In this document: positions 52,402-61,522 of the stretch, piece by piece
How positions within the stretch are numbered: position 1 is the stretch's first letter
Layout of the letters: each line of letters starts with the position of its first letter
Origin: Mycobacterium sp. GA-1199
GTDB lineage: Bacteria; Actinomycetota; Actinomycetes; Mycobacteriales; Mycobacteriaceae
NCBI RefSeq assembly: GCF_001500045.1
Contig: NZ_LQIX01000054.1
Location: 186,001-250,000 of the forward strand
DNA length: 64,000 nucleotides
Direction: 5' to 3'
The notes under the pieces: generated by a model
Seen by the model: only the letters and a program-made list of their open reading frames with translations
Told to the model about the DNA's origin: nothing
Databases searched by the model: none
Made by a program: the position numbers and the translations under genes

Positions 52402-52665
52402 ATGTGTCTGGGCATTCCGGGTCAGGTGGTGAGGATGCTGGAGGGCTACGGTGATCAGCTGGCGCTCGTTGATGTCGCCGGTCAGCACCGCAAGGTCAAC
52501 GTCGGCATGCTGCCCGAGGAGACGTTCACACCGGGCGACTGGGTCATCATCCACATGGGCTTCGTCGTGGAGAAGACCGACAAGGCAGGGGCCGACGCGG
52601 CACTCGCGGGTCTGCAGTTGATGGGAAGCGGCGAACCTGTCCCTGGCGCAGAGGATTCGCCGTGA
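52402..52665 (+). CDS. hypC: hydrogenase assembly chaperone HypC (copy 1)
   Basis: An 87-residue chaperone that carries the Fe(CN)2CO unit with HypD to the large subunit. It begins with the essential MCLGIPGQV, Cys2 being the functional residue, followed by the DWVIIHMGFVVEKTD OB-fold core. The C-terminal ~15 residues are variable. Starts 3 bp after the protease stop; its stop overlaps hypF (GTGA). Confidence 0.95.
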   Translation: MCLGIPGQVVRMLEGYGDQLALVDVAGQHRKVNVGMLPEETFTPGDWVIIHMGFVVEKTDKAGADAALAGLQLMGSGEPVPGAEDSP

Positions 52666-54965
52666 CCACGCGGCGCCGCCTGCGTGTCCGGGTCCGCGGA
52701 GTGGTCCAGGGAGTCGGCTTCCGCCCCTTCGTGTACACGACGGCGGCCGCGCTGGGGCTGACCGGAAGCGTGCGCAACGACAGCACGGGCGCGGTCATCG
52801 ACGTCGAGGGCAACAGCGCCGACGTCGAGACGTTTCTGACCCGGTTGCGCGATCGGCCACCGCCGCTGGCGGTGATCGAAGGCATTGACACCGAGTCGCT
52901 TTCGGTCGCGGGCGGTACCGGTTTCGTCATCGCCGACACCTCGCGAACCGACGGTGGCCGCACGCTCACCTCACCCGACGTCGCCATGTGCCCCGACTGC
53001 GCCGCCGAACAACGCGACCCGCGAAACCGACGCTTCCGACACGCATTCATCAACTGCACAAATTGCGGACCGCGGTTCACCATCATCGCCTCGCTGCCCT
53101 ACGACCGGCACGCCACGACCATGGCGGGCTTCGACATGTGCGAGGCCTGCGCGCACGAATACCACGATCCCGCCGACCGCAGGTTCCACGCCCAGCCCGT
53201 CTGCTGCGCCGACTGCGGCCCGACCCTGACCTACCGCGACCGCGCGGGCGCCACCACGACCGACGAATCCGCGCTGCGCCGCGCACGCCGACTGCTCACC
53301 GACGGAGGGATCCTTGCGGTCAAGGGCATCGGCGGCTACCACCTGGCTTGCGACGCCGCCGACGAACGCGCGGTCGCCGAGTTGCGCGCCAGGAAGCGCC
53401 GTGGGGACAAACCGTTCGCAGTGATGACACCCGACCTCGCGACCGCTCGCGACCTGGCCGAGATCGATGCGCCGTCGGCGCGGCTGCTGACCGGACCGCA
53501 ACGCCCCATCGTGTTGACGCCGCGGCGCGACGGCGCCCCGGTCGCCGGCGCCGTCGCACCGCACAACCCCGACCTGGGCATCCTGCTGGCCTACACCCCG
53601 CTGCACGTTCTGCTGTTCGGGCTTCCGGGCGACGAACCCGGACCGACTGCATTGGTGATGACCTCGGCCAACCTCGCCGGCGACCCGATCTGCTTCACCG
53701 ATGCGACTGCGCTGGAGCGGCTTTCACGCATCGTCGACGGCTGGCTCATGCACGACCGCGAAATCCTGGTGCCGTGCGACGACTCCGTCATGCGGACCGT
53801 CACCCTCGACGGAGACGAGCCGGTGGAGTTGCCGATCCGGCGCTCGCGCGGCTATGCGCCGCTGCCCGTGGCGTTGCCGGTGCCGGTACCGCCCTCGCTC
53901 GCGGTCGGTGCCGATCTGAAGAACACCATGGCGGTCGCGGACGGCCGCTACGCGTGGCTGAGCCAGCACATCGGCGACATGGACGATCTGGCGACGCTGT
54001 CGGCGTTCGATTCCGCGCAACACCATCTGCGGGAGCTGACGTCCGTCGCGCCGCAGGTGTTGGTCGCCGACGCGCATCCGCTGTACCGGTCGACCGAGTG
54101 GGCCCGACGCAACGCGGCGGCCCGGCCCGTCAGGCTGGTCCAGCACCATCACGCGCACATCGCTGCGGTGATGGCCGAGCACGGCCTCGACGGGTCCACA
54201 CAGGTGCTCGGATTCGCCTTCGACGGAACGGGTTACGGGCCCGATGGCGCGGTGTGGGGCGGCGAGGTGCTGCTGGCCAATTACAAGGGCTACCAACGTC
54301 TCGCGCACCTGAGGTACGTACCGCTCGCCGGTGGTGACGTCAGCGTCCTGCGCCCGTACCGGATGGCCCTGGCACACCTGCGGTCCGCGGGGATCGCGTG
54401 GGATCCCGACCTGCCCCCGGTCTCGGCCTGTCCGCCCGACGAGCGTCACGCGCTCGACCGACAACTCGAGACCGGCTTCGGCTGCGCGCCGACCTCCAGC
54501 ATGGGCCGGCTGTTCGACGCGGTGTCCTCGCTGACCGGGATGCGGCACGTCGTCGACTACGAGGCGCAGGCCGCGATCGAGCTGGAGGGTATCTCACGCG
54601 GCACCGACTGCGGCACAACCGCTTACACATTCGCCGTCGGCGCATCCGATTCGACGTCGGTGATCGATCCCGCGCCCGTACTGCACGCCATCGTCGCCGA
54701 CCTCCGTGCCGGCGTGTCCCCGTCGGTCATCGGTGCCCGGTTCCACCGCGCGGTCGCCGACCTGGTCGTCGAACTCGCATGCACACACGCCGACTCGTCG
54801 CGGCCCGTGGTCCTGTCCGGCGGTGTGTTCCAGAACGCCCTGCTCCTCGAGTCGACTCTGACCGGGTTACGCGACAGGGGCATCGACGCGATGACCCATC
54901 GCACGGTGCCACCCAACGACGGCGGTATTGCCCTGGGCCAGCTGCTGGTGGGGAACGCATCATGA
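52662..54965 (+). CDS. hypF: carbamoyltransferase HypF
   Basis: Makes the cyanide ligand from carbamoyl phosphate. 767 residues: acylphosphatase domain (VRGVVQGVGFRPF, ~10-22), two zinc-finger repeats (CPDC...CTNC and CEAC...CADC), YrdC-like domain (~200-370) and Kae1-like carbamoyltransferase (HHHAHIAAVMAEH, ~500; GGVFQNALLLE near the end). Length fits the family. Starts by a 4-bp overlap with hypC. Confidence 0.96.
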   Translation: MTTRRRLRVRVRGVVQGVGFRPFVYTTAAALGLTGSVRNDSTGAVIDVEGNSADVETFLTRLRDRPPPLAVIEGIDTESLSVAGGTGFVIADTSRTDGGRTLTSPDVAMCPDCAAEQRDPRNRRFRHAFINCTNCGPRFTIIASLPYDRHATTMAGFDMCEACAHEYHDPADRRFHAQPVCCADCGPTLTYRDRAGATTTDESALRRARRLLTDGGILAVKGIGGYHLACDAADERAVAELRARKRRGDKPFAVMTPDLATARDLAEIDAPSARLLTGPQRPIVLTPRRDGAPVAGAVAPHNPDLGILLAYTPLHVLLFGLPGDEPGPTALVMTSANLAGDPICFTDATALERLSRIVDGWLMHDREILVPCDDSVMRTVTLDGDEPVELPIRRSRGYAPLPVALPVPVPPSLAVGADLKNTMAVADGRYAWLSQHIGDMDDLATLSAFDSAQHHLRELTSVAPQVLVADAHPLYRSTEWARRNAAARPVRLVQHHHAHIAAVMAEHGLDGSTQVLGFAFDGTGYGPDGAVWGGEVLLANYKGYQRLAHLRYVPLAGGDVSVLRPYRMALAHLRSAGIAWDPDLPPVSACPPDERHALDRQLETGFGCAPTSSMGRLFDAVSSLTGMRHVVDYEAQAAIELEGISRGTDCGTTAYTFAVGASDSTSVIDPAPVLHAIVADLRAGVSPSVIGARFHRAVADLVVELACTHADSSRPVVLSGGVFQNALLLESTLTGLRDRGIDAMTHRTVPPNDGGIALGQLLVGNAS

Positions 54966-55684
54966 CCGGCCCGGACGGTCGTACGGTGTTCGGCCGCTAT
55001 GCCTACCCGCCGAACGAGCTCGGCTACTGCGGTCCGGCCGACGGCGGCGGCGGAACCTCCGCGCTCGCCTCACACGCACGCGAATTCGACGGGGCCTGGC
55101 CGTATCTGACCACCATCGCCGAAGCCGTCGGGGCGTCCGACGCACTCGATGACGAAGTCGTCCGCAGTTACTGGATCGGCGGTCCGGCGCTGTCCAAGGT
55201 GGACCCCGACTATCTGCTGGCACGACTGCGCGCGTCTTTCACCGGTCAGGTCACCGGGATGCTCGACGCGGTGCCCTCCACCTCCGATGTACTGGCGCAC
55301 CACAGCTTTCACGTCTTCGTCGTCTACCCCTGGGTGAAGTTCCTGGGGCGCGACGCCGACACCGCCGTGGGCGTCATGCAGGCCTGCCGCATCCGGTGGG
55401 GCACCGTCACATCGGTCACCGGCGACCGGGCGGAAATCGCGTCGCGTCCGCTGCGATATGAGGACGGTCGGCTGACGCTTGGCGATCCGCGCGGCGATCG
55501 AATCTCATGGAGGCGGGGCGAGCTGTCCCTGGCGCCCGCTCCGCAACCCGGAGCGGTCGTCTCCGCCCACTGGGACTGGATTTGCGGGACACTGACCGGC
55601 GAGGAGGCCGCCGACCTCGAAACGGCCACGCTGGCCACACTCGACCTTGTGAACTACGTTCTCGGACAGGGAGTATCGCCATGA
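54962..55684 (+). CDS. DUF6390-like hydrogenase-operon protein
   Basis: A 240-residue soluble protein with an aromatic-rich N-terminus (YAYPPNELGYCGPADGGG) and a HHSFHVFVVYPWVKFLG segment in the middle. It resembles DUF6390 as I recall it. No catalytic motif is identified. Overlaps hypF by ATGA and the next gene by ATGA, inside the hyp block. Confidence 0.72.
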   Translation: MTGPDGRTVFGRYAYPPNELGYCGPADGGGGTSALASHAREFDGAWPYLTTIAEAVGASDALDDEVVRSYWIGGPALSKVDPDYLLARLRASFTGQVTGMLDAVPSTSDVLAHHSFHVFVVYPWVKFLGRDADTAVGVMQACRIRWGTVTSVTGDRAEIASRPLRYEDGRLTLGDPRGDRISWRRGELSLAPAPQPGAVVSAHWDWICGTLTGEEAADLETATLATLDLVNYVLGQGVSP

Positions 55685-56406
55685 CGACCGCGCAACGCCC
55701 GTATGTCGGCGAGGAACTGTCCGCCGACCTCGCCGCCGCCGCGCTGGATCTTGCCCGCAGGTTCAACGACGGCGCGACCCTGTGGGTGATCTCGCCGCAG
55801 TGGGAACCACACGCTCATCACATCGCCGTCGAGTTCGTGCATCCGGTGATCATGGGCAAGAGGGCGCTTCCGTCGGTCGCCCTCGTCGAACCGGACCCCG
55901 TCGCGCAAGCGCGGGTGGCCAGCCGGCCCGGCGATCTGCTGATCGCGGTGGCATCGGCAAACGAACCGTCGGTCGTCGACGCGATGCGGCGCGCCCGCGC
56001 GTGGGGCGTCCTGACACTCTGGATCGGGTCCGGACCGCGTCCACCGGCGGGAGCGGCGAACCACATCCTCTGGATCGACACCGAGGACCCGATGGTGCCG
56101 GCCACCGGAGCGTTCGTGTTGCTGTATCACCTGCTGTGGGAGCTCACGCACGTCTGCTTCGAGCATCCGGGGCTGCTCAAACCCGTCGAGCCCGCCGCCG
56201 TCTGCGTGACGTGCAGCGACGAGGGGCGGCTCGGTGAGGTGCTGGTGCCACCGGTCGATGCGACGAGCTCGGCGCTGGTACACACCGCCAACGGTGAGGA
56301 GTGGGTGGACGTCACGCTGATCGGTGACGTCGCGGTCGACGACCTCGTTCTGCTGCACGCCGGCGCGGCCATCTCGCGCGTCGAGCCCGAGGAGGTGAAC
56401 CGATGA
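55681..56406 (+). CDS. SIS-like/HypC-like fusion protein
   Basis: A 241-residue fusion. The N-terminal ~170 residues resemble a SIS-type sugar-isomerase fold (FNDGATLWVISPQWEPHAHH; LLIAVASANEPSVVDAMRRARAWG); the C-terminal ~70 (VCVTCSDEGRLGEVL, then WVDVTLIGDVAVDDLVLLHAGAAI) are HypC-like, with a Cys in place of the usual N-terminal Met-Cys. It lies in the hyp block beside an intact SIS gene and hypE. Possible role in building the Fe ligand unit. Confidence 0.78.
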   Translation: MTTAQRPYVGEELSADLAAAALDLARRFNDGATLWVISPQWEPHAHHIAVEFVHPVIMGKRALPSVALVEPDPVAQARVASRPGDLLIAVASANEPSVVDAMRRARAWGVLTLWIGSGPRPPAGAANHILWIDTEDPMVPATGAFVLLYHLLWELTHVCFEHPGLLKPVEPAAVCVTCSDEGRLGEVLVPPVDATSSALVHTANGEEWVDVTLIGDVAVDDLVLLHAGAAISRVEPEEVNR

Positions 56407-57089
56407 CCGACTCCGATGCCACCGGCTTCCTGTACCCCTTCATCGAGTCCGAGGAGACCGACGCCGCGAGCCTGCTCGACGATCTCGCGGCCTCGGCCCG
56501 CGGTAAGGCGGCCGAAAGCGCTCGGCTGCAAAGGGAATCACTCAACGAGTACGGCGATGCGTTGACCGCGGCCGGAACGCAGATGGCCGAGCGGTTCCGC
56601 CACAGCGGGCGGCTGTACACGTTCGGCAACGGCGGAAGTTCCACCGACGCCGCGACGTTGGCCTCGCTGTTCAGCCGACCGGCGCGCGGAAGGCCGGTCG
56701 CCGCATGGTCTCTGGCCGCCGACAACGCCGTGGTGACCGCGCTCGGCAACGACGTCGGGTTCGAGTTGATCTTCAAACGGCAGATCATCGCCCACGCCCG
56801 CGACCGCGACGTCGCGATCGCGCTGTCCACCTCCGGCAACTCCGACGACCTGATGACCGCGATCACCGAGGCCAAGGGTCGCGGACTGCTGACCGTGGGC
56901 TTCTCCGGCCACGACGGCGGACGGATGGCGGCCGCCGACGACCTCGACTTCTGTTTCACCGTCCACTCGCAGAGCATCCACCGCATCCAGGAGAGCCACG
57001 CGATGCTTGGCTACCAACTCTGGTCGGTGGTCCAGGAGCAGCTGTACACCGATTCGGCCCGCGCACTGAACGGAGCACATTCCCCATGA
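56403..57089 (+). CDS. SIS-domain (GmhA-like) sugar isomerase family protein
   Basis: A 228-residue SIS-domain protein like phosphoheptose isomerase: FGNGGSSTDAATLASL (~77-92) and ALSTSGNSDDLMTAI (~145-159) form the phosphosugar site. Mycobacteria have no LPS heptose need here, and the gene is locked in the hydrogenase operon by 4-bp overlaps on both sides, so it probably has a hydrogenase-related role. Confidence 0.85.
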   Translation: MTDSDATGFLYPFIESEETDAASLLDDLAASARGKAAESARLQRESLNEYGDALTAAGTQMAERFRHSGRLYTFGNGGSSTDAATLASLFSRPARGRPVAAWSLAADNAVVTALGNDVGFELIFKRQIIAHARDRDVAIALSTSGNSDDLMTAITEAKGRGLLTVGFSGHDGGRMAAADDLDFCFTVHSQSIHRIQESHAMLGYQLWSVVQEQLYTDSARALNGAHSP

Positions 57090-58180
57090 CACGAGCTGCG
57101 AGCGCGTCCGAACGCGAAGACCGGGTGCTGGAACGGATCGACAAGTTCCGTCAGCGACGACCGCGACTGCTCGACGACGTGGTGACGCTCGCGCACGGGG
57201 CGGGCGGCAAGTCGTCGGCCGCGCTCGTAGACGCGGTGTTCCTCGAGGCCTTCCGCAACGACGAGCTCGAACAACTCGGTGACGCGGCCGCGGTGCGGAC
57301 GCCCTTGGGCGAACGGCTGGCCTTCTCCACCGACTCCTACGTGGTGTCGCCGCGGCGCTTCCCCGGCGGCTCCATCGGCCATGTCGCGGTGCACGGCACG
57401 ATCAACGACCTGGCCGTCTCCGGCGCCCGCCCACAGTGGCTCTCTGCGGCGTTCGTGATCGAGGAGGGCTTCCCGATCGCCGAACTGCGCGAGATCGTCG
57501 CGGACATGGGCGAAGCCGCGCTGAACGCGGGCGTGCAGATCGTCACCGGCGACACGAAGGTCGTCGGCCGGGGCGCCGCCGACGGCGTCTACATCTGCAC
57601 CGCAGGCATGGGATTGATTCCCGAGGGCCGGCGACTGTCCCGGGACAGCGTGCGGCCCGGCGACAAGGTCGTGCTGTCCGGCACAATCGGTGAGCACGGG
57701 ATGGCCGTCATGCTGGCGCGCGGCGACCTGGCCATCGACGCCGACATCGCCTCGGACACCGCGCCGGTGCACGAACTCGTCGAGCTGCTGCTGACCGCGG
57801 CGCCGTCGACCAGATGGATGCGCGACGCGACCCGCGGCGGTGTGGGCACGGTGGCCAACGAACTCGTCAAGGACGCGCCGTTCGCGATGATCTTGGACGA
57901 GGAGAGACTGCCCGTCCTGCCGCAGGTGCTCGGGGCGTGCGACATGCTCGGCATCGACCCGCTTTATGTGGCGAACGAAGGCAAGTTCGTCGCCGTGGTG
58001 CCCGCCGACGAAGCCGATGCGGCGGTGTCCGCGTTGCGCGCCCATCCGCAGGGCACGCGGGCCGCGGTGGTCGGCGAGATCGTCCCCGAACCCCACGGAA
58101 TCGTCGCGCTACGAACGTCGTTCGGCGGCAGCCGAATCGTCGACATGCTCGTCGGCGACCCCCTGCCGCGGATCTGTTGA
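57086..58180 (+). CDS. hypE: hydrogenase maturation protein HypE
   Basis: Accepts the carbamoyl group from HypF on its C-terminal cysteine and dehydrates it to thiocyanate. 364 residues of the AIR-synthase fold with HGAGGKSSAALVDAVF, GTINDLAVSGA, DATRGGVGTVANEL, and the terminal PRIC with the required last Cys. ATG 57086 overlaps the SIS gene stop. Confidence 0.96.
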   Translation: MTRAASASEREDRVLERIDKFRQRRPRLLDDVVTLAHGAGGKSSAALVDAVFLEAFRNDELEQLGDAAAVRTPLGERLAFSTDSYVVSPRRFPGGSIGHVAVHGTINDLAVSGARPQWLSAAFVIEEGFPIAELREIVADMGEAALNAGVQIVTGDTKVVGRGAADGVYICTAGMGLIPEGRRLSRDSVRPGDKVVLSGTIGEHGMAVMLARGDLAIDADIASDTAPVHELVELLLTAAPSTRWMRDATRGGVGTVANELVKDAPFAMILDEERLPVLPQVLGACDMLGIDPLYVANEGKFVAVVPADEADAAVSALRAHPQGTRAAVVGEIVPEPHGIVALRTSFGGSRIVDMLVGDPLPRIC

Positions 58181-58191
58181 GAGGAGAGCAC

Positions 58192-58464
58192 ATGTGCCTC
58201 GGTATCCCCGGTCAGGTGGTCGACATCGTCGACGCCGAACAGTCGCTGGCCAAGGTCGACGTCAACGGCGTACGCAGAATCATCAGCGTTCGACTGCTGG
58301 CCGACGACAACCTGCAGGTCGGTGACTGGGTCCTGGTGCACGTCGGGTTCGCGATGGCCAAGATCGACGAACGCGAGGCGAAGCTCACCCTCGACCAGGT
58401 GCAGAAGATGGGCGCCGACTACGCCGCCGAGATCGAAGCGTTCAACTCGTCCGAAATCGCTTGA
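58192..58464 (+). CDS. hypC: HypC chaperone (copy 2)
   Basis: A 90-residue second HypC: MCLGIPGQVVDIVDAEQ, OB core DWVLVHVGFAMAKID, and a longer acidic helical C-terminus. GAGGAGAG precedes ATG 58192. Only about half identical by eye to copy 1, so not a recent duplication. Placed between hypE and hypD, the usual hypCDE grouping. Confidence 0.94.
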   Translation: MCLGIPGQVVDIVDAEQSLAKVDVNGVRRIISVRLLADDNLQVGDWVLVHVGFAMAKIDEREAKLTLDQVQKMGADYAAEIEAFNSSEIA

Positions 58465-58474
58465 GAGGCAAGTC

Positions 58475-59602
58475 ATGAGATTCGTCGACGAATTCCGCGA
58501 CCCGGCCGCCGCACGCGCGCTGGTCAGATCCATCACCGACCTCGCCGGTGACGACGAGTTCAAGTTCATGGAGGTGTGCGGCGGCCACACCCACACCATC
58601 TACCGCCACGGCATCGAGCATCTGCTGCCGGAGACGGTCGAGCTGGTGCACGGGCCCGGGTGCCCGGTGTGCGTCATCCCGATGGGACGCGTCGACGACG
58701 CGATGTGGCTGGCCGAACAAACGGACGTCATCTTCACGACGTTCGGTGACATGATGCGAGTGCCGGGATCGCGGGGCAACCTCCTCGAGGCGAAGGCCCG
58801 CGGCGCCGATGTGCGCTTCGTGTACTCACCGCTGGATGCGCTCAAGATCGCGCTCGACAATCCCGACAAGCGGGTCGTGTTCCTCGCAGTGGGCTTCGAG
58901 ACCACCGCGCCGTCCACCGCCGTGACGCTTGTGCGCGCGAAAGCGTTGGGCGTGGGTAACTTCAGCGTCTTCTGTAACCACGTCACGATCGTTCCACCGA
59001 TCAAGGCGATCCTGGAGTCTCCCGACCTGCGTCTGTCCGGATTCCTCGGACCCGGACACGTCTCGACGGTGGTCGGGTTGCGCCCGTACCGGTTCGTCCC
59101 CGACGTGTACGGAAAACCGATGGTGGTGGCTGGGTTCGAACCGCTCGACATCCTCGCGTCGGTGCATATGCTGCTGCAGCAGATCCGCGACGGCCGCTGC
59201 GAGGTCGAGAACCAGTACACGCGGGTGGTGCGTCCCGAAGGCAACACCCAGGCGCTCAAGTTGATGGCCCAAACGTTCGAGCTGCGACCGCATTTCGAGT
59301 GGCGGGGGCTGGGTTTCATCTCGCAGAGCGCGCTGCGGCTCCACCCCGACTACGCCGACTTCGACGCCGAACGCACCTTCGCCATGCCGGGTGTGCGCGT
59401 GGCCGACCCGAAAGCGTGTCAGTGCGGCGAGGTGCTCAAAGGAGTCATCAAACCGTGGGAGTGCAAAGTTTTCGGAACCGCGTGCACGCCGGAGACACCG
59501 ATCGGGACCTGCATGGTATCCCCCGAGGGCGCCTGCGCGGCCTACTACAACTTCGGTCGGTTGCACCGTGAAACGGCGCTGGTCCTGGGCCAGCGCGCAT
59601 AG
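58475..59602 (+). CDS. hypD: hydrogenase formation protein HypD
   Basis: A 375-residue scaffold that assembles the Fe(CN)2CO unit on HypC. EVCGGHTHTIYRHG (~33), HGPGCPVCVIP (~65), VGFETTAPSTA and the four-Cys [4Fe-4S] region CQCGE, CKVFGTACTP, GTCMVSPEGACAAY are intact. Last gene of the hydrogenase island; ends 54 bp before the next gene. Confidence 0.96.
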   Translation: MRFVDEFRDPAAARALVRSITDLAGDDEFKFMEVCGGHTHTIYRHGIEHLLPETVELVHGPGCPVCVIPMGRVDDAMWLAEQTDVIFTTFGDMMRVPGSRGNLLEAKARGADVRFVYSPLDALKIALDNPDKRVVFLAVGFETTAPSTAVTLVRAKALGVGNFSVFCNHVTIVPPIKAILESPDLRLSGFLGPGHVSTVVGLRPYRFVPDVYGKPMVVAGFEPLDILASVHMLLQQIRDGRCEVENQYTRVVRPEGNTQALKLMAQTFELRPHFEWRGLGFISQSALRLHPDYADFDAERTFAMPGVRVADPKACQCGEVLKGVIKPWECKVFGTACTPETPIGTCMVSPEGACAAYYNFGRLHRETALVLGQRA

Positions 59603-59656
59603 CGGCCGTCTAGTCATCGCCGCAGATTCCGCGGCGACAAGTGAGGAGTGATTGTC

Positions 59657-60100
59657 ATGTCAGAGCCGGAGGAACGAGGCAAGCGCGGAACCGGATCCGA
59701 TCAACCCTCGGGCGGGCCGGCGGACCGTCCGTCGGACACCTATCGCGGTGACGAGTCCGTCCCCGCACACGAGGACGGCGGTAAGCCGGACTTCCGGCCG
59801 GGATTCACCAACGAACCCCCCAAGGATGTCGAACCCGAGATCCCACCGTACGAGGGGCGGCAGACGTCGGCCAAGCCGGAAGGCTCCGGCGACGACGGCG
59901 GCGAACGCACCGCGGGTGCGGTGAAGCCGGCCACCGATGCCGCGAGCAAGGCGCCGCCGCCGAGCGAGACCGTGGACGGTGCGACCGCCTCCCCCGCCGA
60001 CGAACAGCCGGCGTCACAGATGCCGGAGTCCGACCGCGACGACGACCGGGTGGGCCCGTCACACACCACAGGCGCCGGTCGCGCCGAGGACAAACGCTAG
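59657..60100 (+). CDS. disordered acidic protein, unknown function
   Basis: A 147-residue protein almost free of hydrophobic residues, rich in Asp, Glu, Pro, Ser and Gly, so natively unfolded. GAGGAGTG precedes ATG 59657. I recognise no family. It may be a stress-linked filler protein at the island boundary; it is the only gene between hypD and DUF3046. Confidence 0.65.
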   Translation: MSEPEERGKRGTGSDQPSGGPADRPSDTYRGDESVPAHEDGGKPDFRPGFTNEPPKDVEPEIPPYEGRQTSAKPEGSGDDGGERTAGAVKPATDAASKAPPPSETVDGATASPADEQPASQMPESDRDDDRVGPSHTTGAGRAEDKR

Positions 60101-60104
60101 CCGG

Positions 60105-60299
60105 TCACCACTGATCGCGCGGGACGTCGAAGTCCGAGCACAGCGCGCGCCACACGTCGCGCGGTTCGACGCCGTCCTCGATGGCCTGCTCTGCGGTGCG
60201 CCCATCCAACCCGCTCAGGACGTGGTCGACGAGCAGGGACGAGCCGCGCACGGGGCCGAACTGTTCCTCGACGAGCTGATGAAATTCCGTCAAGCGCAC
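60105..60299 (-). CDS. DUF3046 protein (Rv2738c-like)
   Basis: A 64-residue protein of the DUF3046 family: MRLTEFHQLVEEQFG...SSLLVDHVL and the end VWRALCSDFDVPRDQW. In M. tuberculosis it directly follows recA/recX; here the hydrogenase island separates them. Function unknown. Confidence 0.88.
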   Translation of the reverse strand: MRLTEFHQLVEEQFGPVRGSSLLVDHVLSGLDGRTAEQAIEDGVEPRDVWRALCSDFDVPRDQW

Positions 60300-60308
60300 G
60301 AGCCCAAA

Positions 60309-61481
60309 CTACGCTGTGGCCCTCAGTGCTTCATGGCACACCTGTACCGGATCATCGACGTCGGCGACCGTCGCCCCGGCCCGCCGCGCGGCCTCACGGT
60401 AGCCAGGAGTGCTCAACACCTCGCGCACCGCCTGCGCCAACCCATCCGGAGTGAGAGGACGCACCAACTGCGCACTCCCCTGGCGCACAACACGATTGGC
60501 GATCTCCCATTGGTCCCCGCCGCCCGGCACGATCACCATCGGCACACCGGCCAGCAGCGCCTTGGCAACCGTCCCGTGTCCACCGCCGCAGATCAGCACG
60601 TCCGCCTCGGCCAGCAGCTCGTCCTGGCGGCCGAGCCCGACCACGGCCCACGGCGGCACCTCGCGATCAGGCCCGTCGAGCCGCGACACCACCACCCGCG
60701 CACCGGCGGGCAGGACGTCGCCGGGCACCAACACGTCCAGCGCCAGGTCGGTGAGTCCGCCCGCACCCGTGGTCGCCGTCGACGGGGCCACCGCCACGAC
60801 CGGGCCGTCACCGGCGGGCAGCGTCAGCACCGCAGTCGTCGGCTCGTAGTGCAAAGGGCCGACGACGACGGCCTCGGCCGGCCAGTCCGGTCGCGGCACC
60901 TCCAGGGCGGGCAGGGTCGCGATGAGACGTCGCAGCGGTCCCGGATCCTCGGCGGGCAGGCCGATCCCGACGCGGGCCGCGGATCGCTGCCGGAGCCCGG
61001 CGCGCCACGACCGCGCACTGAGTGCGCGCAGCGCCGCGTCGCGCAGCCGCCCCCGCACACCCGTTCCGGCCGCCAGCCCGCTGCCGATCGGGGGCAGGCC
61101 CTTCGACGGCCGGTACAGCGGGTGGGTGTTCAGCTCGACCCAGGGCACGCCCAGCAGGTCGGCGGCCAGCCCGCCGCACGCGGTGATCGAATCGGAGACC
61201 ACCAGATCAGGTTCGAGTGCGGCGATCCGATCCCTGTTGAGCACCGCCATCCGGGCCGCCCGTTGGTGGATCTTGGCGCCCGCGTCGGCGTCGTCGTCGG
61301 CGGCCGTGGGATCCAGACCGTCCAGTTCGCAGGCCTTGATGCCCTCTCCACGTGCCGTGTCCAGCCATCGGGTCCCGGTCAACAGCGTCGGTGAATCCCC
61401 GTTGGCCAGAAAACGAAGACAAAGTGCGATCGCCGGAAAAGCATGCCCCGGATCAGGGCCGGCAACAACTGCGACGCGCAT
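60309..61481 (-). CDS. GT-B glycosyltransferase-like protein (Rv2739c-like)
   Basis: A 390-residue GT-B fold protein of the glycosyltransferase family 1/MGT type: MRVAVVAGPDPGHAFPAIAL at the start and the C-terminal donor-site LICGGGHGTVAKALLAGVPMVIVPGGGDQWEIA. No signal peptide. The acceptor and sugar donor are unknown. Divergent from ephG. Confidence 0.85.
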   Translation of the reverse strand: MRVAVVAGPDPGHAFPAIALCLRFLANGDSPTLLTGTRWLDTARGEGIKACELDGLDPTAADDDADAGAKIHQRAARMAVLNRDRIAALEPDLVVSDSITACGGLAADLLGVPWVELNTHPLYRPSKGLPPIGSGLAAGTGVRGRLRDAALRALSARSWRAGLRQRSAARVGIGLPAEDPGPLRRLIATLPALEVPRPDWPAEAVVVGPLHYEPTTAVLTLPAGDGPVVAVAPSTATTGAGGLTDLALDVLVPGDVLPAGARVVVSRLDGPDREVPPWAVVGLGRQDELLAEADVLICGGGHGTVAKALLAGVPMVIVPGGGDQWEIANRVVRQGSAQLVRPLTPDGLAQAVREVLSTPGYREAARRAGATVADVDDPVQVCHEALRATA

Positions 61482-61522
61482 TGGGCTACCGTGCCACAGC
61501 GCTGCGGCACTACGCTTGCGCC

